In this document: positions 7,512 to 15,261 of the stretch, one piece after another
Position numbering within the stretch: the first letter of the stretch is position 1
Layout: each line of letters starts with the position of its first letter
From: Prosthecobacter fusiformis
Lineage (GTDB): Bacteria > Verrucomicrobiota > Verrucomicrobiia > Verrucomicrobiales > Verrucomicrobiaceae
Direction of reading: 5' to 3'
Assembly (NCBI RefSeq): GCF_004364345.1
Contig: NZ_SOCA01000003.1
Location: 496,001-560,000 of the forward strand
Length of the DNA: 64,000 nucleotides
Position numbers and translations under genes: made by a program
The notes under the pieces: generated by a model
Database searches by the model: none
The model's input: the letters and a program-made list of their open reading frames with translations, nothing else
What the model was told of the DNA's origin: nothing

Positions 7512-8189
7512 ATGAGCCATTATCACCAACTCTATACGGCTGAAGACACTGCCGTGGTATTCATTGACCACCAACCGCAGATGACTTTTGGCGTCGCCAA
7601 TATTGACCGGGCTACGCTGATCAACAATGTGACGCTACTGGCCAAGGTGGCGAAGGAATTCAATGTGCCAGCCGTGCTGACGGCGGTGGAGACGGAATCC
7701 TTTAGCGGCTACATTTGGCCTCAGTTGCTGGATGTGTTTCCTGGTCAGCCGATTGTGGAGCGTACCTCCATGAATTCTTGGGATGATGCGGGATTCCGCG
7801 CGGCCATTGAGGCCACTGGCAAGAAGAACATCCTCATGACCGGCCTATGGACAGAAGTGTGTGTGACCTGGCCGACGATCGAGATGATCGGTGCAGGGTA
7901 TAATATCTATGTGGTGGAGGACTGCTGCGGGGCTACCTCGCCTGCGGCCCATGAGGCGGCGATGAGCCGGATGGTACAGGCGGGTGCCACGCGCGTGACG
8001 ACGATCCCGGCTTTACTGGAGTGGCAGCGTGACTGGAAGAACCGTGATCATTATAACAACCTGATGGGCATCCTGAAAGAGCAGGGCGGTGCCTATGGTG
8101 TGGGCGTGGAGTATGCCTATACGATGGTGCACAAGGCAGCACAGTCTGCCCAGGTGCCGCAAGTGGTGACCGGTGGCCTGAAACACTAA
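7512..8189 (+). CDS. isochorismatase-family cysteine hydrolase (YcaC-like)
   Basis: 225-residue cytoplasmic hydrolase. The isochorismatase fold is shown by FIDHQPQM (Asp19) near the start and TGLWTEVCVTW with the candidate nucleophile Cys117. The spacing and the VEDCCGATSPAAHEAAMSRM segment match YcaC-type hydrolases, whose substrates are mostly unknown. It is followed 63 bp later by an ABM-domain gene on the same strand, and the two may be co-transcribed. The start is the only ATG that leaves the conserved N-terminus intact. Confidence 0.88.
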   Translation: MSHYHQLYTAEDTAVVFIDHQPQMTFGVANIDRATLINNVTLLAKVAKEFNVPAVLTAVETESFSGYIWPQLLDVFPGQPIVERTSMNSWDDAGFRAAIEATGKKNILMTGLWTEVCVTWPTIEMIGAGYNIYVVEDCCGATSPAAHEAAMSRMVQAGATRVTTIPALLEWQRDWKNRDHYNNLMGILKEQGGAYGVGVEYAYTMVHKAAQSAQVPQVVTGGLKH

Positions 8190-8252
8190 CAACCCTCTGG
8201 CAGCGCGTGGACCGCCCCTCGCGCTGCCGGATTCACCTGTGCCTATTCTTTT

Positions 8253-8786
8253 ATGAGCATCCATGTCGCCATCACCCGCCGTGTCCGCCCTGGGAAGGAG
8301 GCGGAGTTCGAAGAAAGACTGAACCGCTTTGCGCAGCGCTCTCTGGCTGTAGAAGGTACACGCGGGGTGCAGATGCTGCATCCTGCCCCGGGATCTGATA
8401 ATCCTGAGTATGGGATCATGCGCACCTTTGCCAGCCCGCAGGATCGCGATGCATTTTATACCTCGGACCTGTATCTGGACTGGGAAAAGGAGATCGCCCA
8501 TCTGGCGGACGGAACGCCAAAATTTCGGGATTTGCATGGACTGGAAGCGTGGTTTCGCCAGCCGGATGTGCCACGGCCCCCGCGATGGAAGATGGCGCTG
8601 GCGACCTGGATCGGCGTTTATCCGACCAGCCTGATGCTGGGGCTTCTACTGGCCCCGCACCTGCATGCCATGCCGAAGCCTCTCTCCGCCCTGATCATCT
8701 CCGGCTGCATGGTGGTGTGCCTGACATGGCTGGTCATGCCGACCGTGACGAAGCTGATGCATGCCTGGCTGCATCCCCGTGCATGA
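8253..8786 (+). CDS. ABM-domain protein with C-terminal membrane segments
   Basis: 177 residues. The first 100 form an antibiotic-biosynthesis-monooxygenase (dimeric ferredoxin-like) domain: HVAITRRVRPGKEAEFEERL, then a GIMRTFASPQDRDAFYTSD strand-helix unit and LHGLEAWF. The rest has two hydrophobic helices (about residues 115-137 and 143-163), so the domain is probably tethered to the inner membrane. ABM proteins of this layout are widespread, and enzymatic activity is rarely proven. It lies between two hydrolase genes on the same strand. Confidence 0.8.
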   Translation: MSIHVAITRRVRPGKEAEFEERLNRFAQRSLAVEGTRGVQMLHPAPGSDNPEYGIMRTFASPQDRDAFYTSDLYLDWEKEIAHLADGTPKFRDLHGLEAWFRQPDVPRPPRWKMALATWIGVYPTSLMLGLLLAPHLHAMPKPLSALIISGCMVVCLTWLVMPTVTKLMHAWLHPRA

Positions 8787-8846
8787 CGTTTTCCGCGATG
8801 ACGTGGCGCTGATTTATAACCAACCTTTTTTACCTCACTTAAAGTT

Positions 8847-10697
8847 ATGTCCCTCGATACGACGACCCCGGCTGACCTTATTCTGTATAACGGACGCATC
8901 ACCACGCTGGACCCGGATTATCCGGAAGCGAGTAACATGGCCATCGGCGGAGGGCGGATTCTCGGGGTGGATGAAGGGGAGGAATATGCGGACATTTCTA
9001 CGCCGCAGACGCGCCGTATCGACCTGAAGGGAAGGCGGGTGGTCCCTGGGCTGTATGATAGCCATCTGCACGTCATCCGGGGTGGCTTGAACTACAATCT
9101 GGAACTGCGTTGGGACGGGGTGACGTCTCTGTCTGATGCGCTGTCTTTGCTGAAGATCCAGGCAGATCGTACTCCCGCTCCGCAGTGGGTGAGAGTCGTC
9201 GGAGGATGGAGCGAGTTTCAATTTGCTGAGAAGCGCATGCCGACTCTGGAGGAGATCAACAAGGCGGCGCCGGACACGCCGGTTTTCATCCTGCATCTCT
9301 ACTGTCATGCGATGCTGAATCGTGCGGCTTTGAAAGCAGTGGGGTATGACAATAATTCGCCCAATCCACCCGGAGGCGAAATCCAGCGGGACAAGAATGG
9401 AGATCCGACGGGGCTGCTCATCGCGCGGCCCAATGCGATGATTCTGTATGCGACTCTGGCGAAGGGGCCCAAGCTACCGATAGAGTATCAGTATAATTCA
9501 ACACGCCATTTCATGCGGGAGTTGAACCGCCTCGGCCTAACCAGTGTGTGTGATGCAGGCGGTGGTTTTCAAAACTACCCGGATGACTATGAGGTGGTGG
9601 CGGAGCTGCACAAACGCGGTGAGCTGACGCTGCGGATTGCGTATAATTTGTTCACGCAAAACAAGGGGCAGGAGAAGGATGATTTCGCCCGCTGGATCGG
9701 TATGACCCAACCGGATTCGGGGGATGATTATTACCGGGTGAACGGGGCAGGGGAGATGCTGGTCTTTAGCGCTGCGGACTTTGAGGACTTCCTGGAACCG
9801 CGCCCTGACCTGCCGCCAACACTGGAGACAGAACTGAAGGAGGTGGTGTCGTTACTGGCGAAGAACCGCTGGCCTTTCCGTCTGCATGCGACGTATGAGG
9901 AAAGCATCACCCGTTTCCTGAATGTGTTTGAAGAGGTGAACCAGGAGGTGCCGCTAGAGGGCCTGCACTGGTTCTTTGACCATTGCGAGACGATCAGTGA
10001 CAAGAACATCGAGCGGGTGAAGACACTGGGCGGAGGGATTGCCATCCAGCATCGCATGGCCTTTCAGGGGGAATACTTTGTGGACCGTTACGGTGCGGCT
10101 GCGGCGGAGCGGACACCCCCGGTGAGGCGCATGCTGGAAATGGGAGTGCCGGTGGGTGCGGGTACGGATGCCACGCGTGTGGCCAACTACAATCCCTGGA
10201 ACTCCCTTTACTGGCTGGTCACGGGCAGGACAGTGGGCGGGCTCGGATTGTATCCTGAAAAGAACTGCCTGAGCCGTGAAGAGGCCTTGCGCCTTTATAC
10301 CCAAGGAAGTGCCTGGTTCAGCCGAGATGAGGAAAAGAAGGGTGTTTTGAAGCCCGGGCAACTGGCGGATTTGATCGTGCTCAGTGGGGATTATTTCAGC
10401 GTGCCGGAGGAGGAGATTAAAGGACTTCACAGCGTGCTTACCCTCCTAGGTGGTCAGCCTGTGTGGGGGGAGGCGGAGTTTAAAGATCTCGCGCCGCCGG
10501 AATTGCCAGTGACGCCGGACTGGTCACCTGTGGCGAAGTTTGGCGGATATGGGGCACCTGGATTTATCCGCAGTGAACGTGCGATCTCTTTTGCCCCGTG
10601 GGCTGCGCCGAGAGTGATGCGACGCAGTGGGCCTGAGAGTGGGCCCAAGGTATTGGGGCAGCTATGGGGATCCGGCTGTGATTGCTTCGCTTTTTAA
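8847..10697 (+). CDS. amidohydrolase family 3 protein (YtcJ-like)
   Basis: 616 residues. The opening ADLILYNGRITTLDPDYPEA and the metal-binding GLYDSHLHV (His73, His75) are typical of the amidohydrolase_3/YtcJ group. Further conserved parts are LHWFFDHCETIS with metal-ligand histidines and GAGTDATRVANYNPW, which carries the catalytic Asp. The C-terminal LKPGQLADLIVLSGDYFSVPEEEI closes the composite beta domain. There is no signal peptide, so the enzyme is probably cytoplasmic. The substrate is unknown; YtcJ relatives act on amides or N-acyl groups. A strong terminator follows at 10772. Confidence 0.88.
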   Translation: MSLDTTTPADLILYNGRITTLDPDYPEASNMAIGGGRILGVDEGEEYADISTPQTRRIDLKGRRVVPGLYDSHLHVIRGGLNYNLELRWDGVTSLSDALSLLKIQADRTPAPQWVRVVGGWSEFQFAEKRMPTLEEINKAAPDTPVFILHLYCHAMLNRAALKAVGYDNNSPNPPGGEIQRDKNGDPTGLLIARPNAMILYATLAKGPKLPIEYQYNSTRHFMRELNRLGLTSVCDAGGGFQNYPDDYEVVAELHKRGELTLRIAYNLFTQNKGQEKDDFARWIGMTQPDSGDDYYRVNGAGEMLVFSAADFEDFLEPRPDLPPTLETELKEVVSLLAKNRWPFRLHATYEESITRFLNVFEEVNQEVPLEGLHWFFDHCETISDKNIERVKTLGGGIAIQHRMAFQGEYFVDRYGAAAAERTPPVRRMLEMGVPVGAGTDATRVANYNPWNSLYWLVTGRTVGGLGLYPEKNCLSREEALRLYTQGSAWFSRDEEKKGVLKPGQLADLIVLSGDYFSVPEEEIKGLHSVLTLLGGQPVWGEAEFKDLAPPELPVTPDWSPVAKFGGYGAPGFIRSERAISFAPWAAPRVMRRSGPESGPKVLGQLWGSGCDCFAF

Positions 10698-10771
10698 AAG
10701 GGACGCTGATCACATACCCAGGACGAGAATGCGGAAGGTGATGACCTTTGTGACGGGATACCCCCCAAAAC

Positions 10772-10806
10772 AAAACCCCGCCTGGCTCACACCAGGGCGG
10801 GGTTTT
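10772..10806. terminator. bidirectional rho-independent terminator
   Basis: AAAACCCCGCCTGG pairs with CCAGGGCGGGGTTTT, with one bulged G and a loop of about six bases. The A-rich left arm and T-rich right arm let it work for the amidohydrolase gene (+) and the convergent lipoprotein gene (-). Confidence 0.85.
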
Positions 10807-10828
10807 CACAACGAACGGGAGATTCAGA

Positions 10829-11596
10829 CTACTGTGGCGGCACGCGGAAAAGCTTGCCTGTGTAAGGGCACTTCACTTCCATACCGGTAGGAAGGCCGGT
10901 GACGTCCACGAGCTGATGCTTGGCAGCGTAAGGGCTGTTCACAAATCCGGCGCGTCCTGGGATGGCGGAGCCATAAGGGAGATCTGAGGCTGGAGCAGGA
11001 GCCGTCGCGGGTGCTGGTGTATCCTGAGCAGGAGCTGGCTCAAGCTTAGGCTCTGGAGCAGGTGTGATGGCCGCCACTTTGCTTGGAGTGGAGGATGGCA
11101 CCGGGACCGTCACGGAAGTGCGCGGTTTTGGCTGGCTTTCAGTCGTCTGGACTTTGGGTGCAGGCGTGGAAGCAGCGACACGGGGTGTGCTGTCAATGCC
11201 ACCAGGGACAATGAAAGGCTTCTGGGTATATGGGCAGACGACTTTGGAGCCAGCGCTCATCCCGCGAACGTCAACAAGGCGTCCTGGGCTGGTATAAGGA
11301 GTGCGGACGTAGCCAGGAAGATCGCTCACGGCACGGGCCACAGGCAGATTACTGTTATCGACTGGAGTTGGAGCTTGGCGTTTTGGAGCTTCCACAGGTG
11401 CTTTGTTCTGGGCCACCACGCGGGAGGTGGAGGACAACGGCGCACCTGAAGGCTTGCTAATATAATAGGAAATCAGGCCTTCGTTTTGAATCTGGTTCCA
11501 GGCTTCACGGGGAGGCATGGAGCAAGAGGCGAGAGCCACTGCGGTGATACCCATTAAGGGAAGACGGAGCCGGGGGAGCATCTGGGAGTGAAGCAT
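10829..11596 (-). CDS. lipoprotein with a duplicated CPYT module
   Basis: 255 residues with lipobox ALASC (Cys25), so probably a membrane-anchored lipoprotein. ATG 11596 was kept; internal Met codons at residues 6 and 15 are alternatives. Residues about 93-131 and 212-253 are copies of one module with the pattern SPY/TPY, LVDV.G...G, CPYT.K.F.VP. A long Pro/Ala/Thr-rich linker ([19 protein letters not shown]) separates them. I do not recognise the module. The paired CPYT motif, a single Cys each, does not look like a metal site by itself. A cell-envelope spacer or binding role is a guess. Confidence 0.75.
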   Translation of the reverse strand: MLHSQMLPRLRLPLMGITAVALASCSMPPREAWNQIQNEGLISYYISKPSGAPLSSTSRVVAQNKAPVEAPKRQAPTPVDNSNLPVARAVSDLPGYVRTPYTSPGRLVDVRGMSAGSKVVCPYTQKPFIVPGGIDSTPRVAASTPAPKVQTTESQPKPRTSVTVPVPSSTPSKVAAITPAPEPKLEPAPAQDTPAPATAPAPASDLPYGSAIPGRAGFVNSPYAAKHQLVDVTGLPTGMEVKCPYTGKLFRVPPQ

Positions 11597-11758
11597 GGCG
11601 TAAGTGCGTTTTTTTGAATTCGCTCGGTCATTTTAGGGTTTTTTTAAGATTACGCAACTGCAATGGTTAACCCAGACAGTAATAATCGCTTTAATTTCTG
11701 GCTTTATTTAGATTTTCCATAAGTTGGCAGTGATTCATTTTTATCCGATAAGATACAC

Positions 11759-12199
11759 ATGCACTGGAAACTCATCACTGTCGGGAAACCGGCACTCACC
11801 TGGGCACGGCTCGGAGCGGAGGATTATCTGCACCGGTTGAGGCGGGTAGCGAAGGTGGAGCACGTGGTCATTAAAGAGGGGCCTCGGGACCTCGTGGAAG
11901 GGCAGCTTTTACAGGCCAGTTCCGATAGCCTCCGCCTGATCCTGGATGAGCGTGGGAAGGCCTATCGCAGCTTGGAGCTGGCGCGTTGGATCGAACAAAA
12001 AGACCTTCACGGCACCAAGCGCGCCAGCCTTATCATTGGTGGTGCCGACGGGCACAGTGAATCCTTCCGCAAGCAGGCTGATGAATGCTGGACCTTATCC
12101 TCGTTTACTTTGCAGCATGAAATAGCTCTCGTTGTCCTGGCTGAGCAGCTCTATCGCGCGTATAGTATTCTTCGAAATGAACCCTATCACAGGGAGTGA
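11759..12199 (+). CDS. rlmH: 23S rRNA (pseudouridine1915-N3)-methyltransferase
   Basis: 146 residues, close to the usual RlmH length. The opening MHWKLITVGKPALTWARLGAEDYLHRL, the SAM-binding knot LIIGGADGHSE, and the C-terminal HEIALVVLAEQLYRAYSILRNEPYHRE are the family hallmarks. RlmH is a SPOUT-fold methyltransferase that modifies pseudouridine 1915 in helix 69 of 23S rRNA. It is divergent from the lipoprotein gene, with a 160-bp AT-rich gap that should hold both promoters. Confidence 0.95.
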   Translation: MHWKLITVGKPALTWARLGAEDYLHRLRRVAKVEHVVIKEGPRDLVEGQLLQASSDSLRLILDERGKAYRSLELARWIEQKDLHGTKRASLIIGGADGHSESFRKQADECWTLSSFTLQHEIALVVLAEQLYRAYSILRNEPYHRE

Positions 12200-12251
12200 C
12201 ATAAGCCCTTACTTTTTGCTGAAATGAGACTCAATTCACCCAGGATTCGCC

Positions 12252-12280
12252 TTGTTGAGAAGTTGACCTGCGCTTATATT
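12252..12280 (+). promoter_or_regulatory. candidate sigma-70-type promoter for the histidine kinase gene
   Basis: TTGTTG at 12252-12257 and TATATT at 12275-12280 are separated by 17 bases and lie 37 bases before the ATG at 12317. The match is reasonable but was found by eye only. Confidence 0.35.
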
Positions 12281-12316
12281 TAAAAAAAACCGACTTTCAG
12301 CCTTTAGGCTTACTCA

Positions 12317-15235
12317 ATGTCCTCATCCGTCCTCCGAAACGTGATTCACCCCAAGCATTCTCCCTCCTCTGCACTGAGGACTGGGATGGAAGATGCTGGG
12401 GAAGGCATCCGCCCCGCTGAGGACATGGAAGTGGTTCTGGGAGTGCTGATTGAAAACGCGCCTGTAGCCATGGCCATGTTTGACGACCAGATGCACTACA
12501 TGCTGGCCAACCGCTCCTGGATAGAAGAGTTTTCACTTCAGGGCGTGCATCCATTGATCGGGCGGAGTCAGTACGATGTCTTTCCTGTCATGCATCCAGG
12601 ATGGAGGCAGGTCTATGACCGTGCGCTCCAGGGGCACGTTGTCCGCAGTGAGCATGATGCCCTCTCGGGTCCGGATGGACGGCGGGTCGTTTACCGCTGG
12701 GAAGTCCGGCCGTGGCGGAGGAAGAAAGACGCCAGTGTGGGCGGTCTGATGGTGACTTGTGAAAAGTTCGGCAATGCCGCGGCCCTCCAGGCCCTGGTGC
12801 CGGAGGGGGAGCCACCTGTAGAATCCAAGGAAGAAAAGGCCCCTCATCTCCAACTGGTCAATACCAACCTGCCGATGGTCATGCTGGATGAAATGGGAAT
12901 CGTGCAGCAGACGAATACCGCTGCTGCAGAGATGGGACTCTCCCGTGGTATCCAGGAAGGTGCCTCCGCATTTTGGGAAGTTTTTGCAGATCCTCGGGAA
13001 GCCTCACGCCTGCAATTGTCATGGGGTGGCGTTTTGGAAAAGCTGGCTGGTGAGGCGCGCTCCACGGGCTGGGTGATGGAAATGCCTGCCATGCAGCGCC
13101 AAATTTTTACGGATGCGGAGAAGGCACCCCCACAGCGCTGGTTGATCACGCATTGTGAGGGTGGTGAGGCCAAGCGCTATTTGGCGATGCTGCTGCCAGC
13201 CATGGCTGCACCGCCAGCGCCCCCGCGCGTGAATTTTACCGCCCCCCCGAATTTGCCCGCTATTGCCAATGCGGTGGCCAGTATATCCCAGCCGCAGGCG
13301 GAGAGTTCAAGCCAGGCTCTGGAAATGCGCCGCTTGCAGGATGAGCTGGCGCGGGCACGCCAGGAACTGCGCACCCTTCACGAGGCAGAGCGTGTTTTTA
13401 CCCAGAGAGATTCCCGTGTGCGGCAGTATCTGGATGCCCTGCCTTGTGGTGTCCTGGTCCTGGATGACTTGGGCACACCGCTGTATCAAAATGAGCCGTT
13501 GACGAAACTGCTCGGTCGCCCTCTGCGCAGGGAGGAGACGGTGGAAAATTGGCTCAGTGCGGCCTGCCCTAACGACGAACATCGTACAGAGGTGACGTTG
13601 CTTTGGCGAGATGACGTCTGGCGTCGTCAGCTCACGCGCATCTTTTCCCTGGCCACGGCTGATGGTCTGCTGAAGGAGCTGGAGTTTCAGCCTTCGGGGC
13701 TGCCAGGAGGGGGGCTTCTTGTGTGCATCCAGGATGCCACGGAGCATTGCCGCCATGAGGAGCAGTTGCGTGCCACGGAGGCCAAATTCCGCACCTTGCT
13801 GCATGAGTGCCCTGTTCCTGTGGTCTTGATGGACAAAGCCGGATCCGTCTTTGAGGTCAATCATTTGGCGGAAATTTTGTTAGGCCATCCGAAGACCGAA
13901 CTCCGCCGTTATCCTCTTGATGCCTGGCTGGATCCGCAGGATGCGCGTGCACGCCGCGAGACGGTGCGCCAGATGCAGGAAAGCGGAGAACGTAGTACCT
14001 CGCTTGAGGTTAAGGTACTTCAACCTGGGCGGGAGTCTGTGCCCGCTCTGCTTACCTTGGCGCAGGTTTTGGATTCCTCGGGAGAGCCCCACTGCACGGT
14101 ACATTTCTTCCAGAAAAAGGAAGCCGTTAAGGCGGTCCCGTCCGGCATCGCTTCGGCCCCAGGGCCTGTGTCTGCCGGACTGTCTTCGAAGCGCATGGGG
14201 ACATCCACAGAAAGACTGCTGCGCACCAATGTGAATGGAAGGATCAAAGAGATCTCTCCCCGTGGAATGGAATTGCTCGGCCTTACAGAAAGCGATGCGA
14301 AAGGCCGCGCACTGCATCTGCATTTCCGCCCTTCTGACCCCACGGGTTTTTACACGGAACTGACGAGACTGGCCCAGAGTTCAGACCCGGTTTCGACACT
14401 GGATTGCTTCACACGCGATGGAACGCGGCAGTCCTGTCATTTGCGAGTGGTTGCCTCAGGTGGTGGTGGTTTTGATTTCGACCTCTATGATGCGTCCATC
14501 GCTGGAATCCCCACGGAAAATTCCTTCGGCCCTGCTTTCACGGGCATGGACCCCAATTCGCAGCCGCTTTTTCAGACGTTGCTGACTTCGGCTTGGCCTG
14601 TCGCAGATCTTTCCCGGGAAAAATTGCTGCTGAGCGAAACGCATCACCGGATCAAGAACCACCTGCAGATTATTTCCAGCCTGCTCAATCTGGAATCGAA
14701 TACCATCACGGACAGCACCGCCCGCACCGCTTTGCGCTCTAGCCAGAACCGTGTGCGCGCCATCGCTGAACTGCACCAGCACCTCTATCAGATCGCTCTG
14801 GGTACCGCAGAAAACTTCAGCGTCTTTGCCAGTGGGCTCGTCCAGCGCCTGCGTGATTGTTATGATATTTCTCCAGAGCGGGTGGCCGTAAGGTTGGATT
14901 TGGAGGAAGGGAACATTCAGCAAGAATGGCTGATGCCGCTGGCCCTCACGCTCAACGAAACGCTCTCAAACAGTTTTGAGCATGGCTTTCCTGGCGACCG
15001 ATCGGGCGCGGTGAAAGTAAACCTTACTTTCGGCTCCCAAGGAGGCCGCTTGGTCGTATCTGATGACGGGGCAGGGTTTCCGCCCGATTTTTCGGCGGCG
15101 GCTTCTCCAGGTCTCGGTTTGAAAATATTGGCCGTGTTTGCCGAGCAGATGCGTGGTCAGCTCAATGTGGGAGCCAGCAATTCTGGTGGCACTGAAATTC
15201 AATTGCGATTTCCTATAGCATATGCTGATATTTAG
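12317..15235 (+). CDS. multi-PAS sensor histidine kinase (HisKA_2 type)
   Basis: 972 residues, no membrane segments, so a soluble sensor. Order: PAS-like domains at about 37-157, 175-290, 371-480, 491-600 and 631-735, with a coiled coil near 325-365. The kinase core starts with SETHHRIKNHLQIISSLLNLES (phospho-acceptor His near 775), which is the HisKA_2/HWE-related dimerisation motif. It ends with a HATPase_c domain (LNETLSNSFEHGF, DDGAGFP, GLGLKIL). The next gene, 26 bases downstream, starts with a receiver domain, so the two probably form one signalling unit. PAS4 contains one of the TTGTTAGGC nonamers. Confidence 0.9.
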   Translation: MSSSVLRNVIHPKHSPSSALRTGMEDAGEGIRPAEDMEVVLGVLIENAPVAMAMFDDQMHYMLANRSWIEEFSLQGVHPLIGRSQYDVFPVMHPGWRQVYDRALQGHVVRSEHDALSGPDGRRVVYRWEVRPWRRKKDASVGGLMVTCEKFGNAAALQALVPEGEPPVESKEEKAPHLQLVNTNLPMVMLDEMGIVQQTNTAAAEMGLSRGIQEGASAFWEVFADPREASRLQLSWGGVLEKLAGEARSTGWVMEMPAMQRQIFTDAEKAPPQRWLITHCEGGEAKRYLAMLLPAMAAPPAPPRVNFTAPPNLPAIANAVASISQPQAESSSQALEMRRLQDELARARQELRTLHEAERVFTQRDSRVRQYLDALPCGVLVLDDLGTPLYQNEPLTKLLGRPLRREETVENWLSAACPNDEHRTEVTLLWRDDVWRRQLTRIFSLATADGLLKELEFQPSGLPGGGLLVCIQDATEHCRHEEQLRATEAKFRTLLHECPVPVVLMDKAGSVFEVNHLAEILLGHPKTELRRYPLDAWLDPQDARARRETVRQMQESGERSTSLEVKVLQPGRESVPALLTLAQVLDSSGEPHCTVHFFQKKEAVKAVPSGIASAPGPVSAGLSSKRMGTSTERLLRTNVNGRIKEISPRGMELLGLTESDAKGRALHLHFRPSDPTGFYTELTRLAQSSDPVSTLDCFTRDGTRQSCHLRVVASGGGGFDFDLYDASIAGIPTENSFGPAFTGMDPNSQPLFQTLLTSAWPVADLSREKLLLSETHHRIKNHLQIISSLLNLESNTITDSTARTALRSSQNRVRAIAELHQHLYQIALGTAENFSVFASGLVQRLRDCYDISPERVAVRLDLEEGNIQQEWLMPLALTLNETLSNSFEHGFPGDRSGAVKVNLTFGSQGGRLVVSDDGAGFPPDFSAAASPGLGLKILAVFAEQMRGQLNVGASNSGGTEIQLRFPIAYADI

Positions 15236-15261
15236 AGTTAGCGTGGTATCGTTAATTCAAA

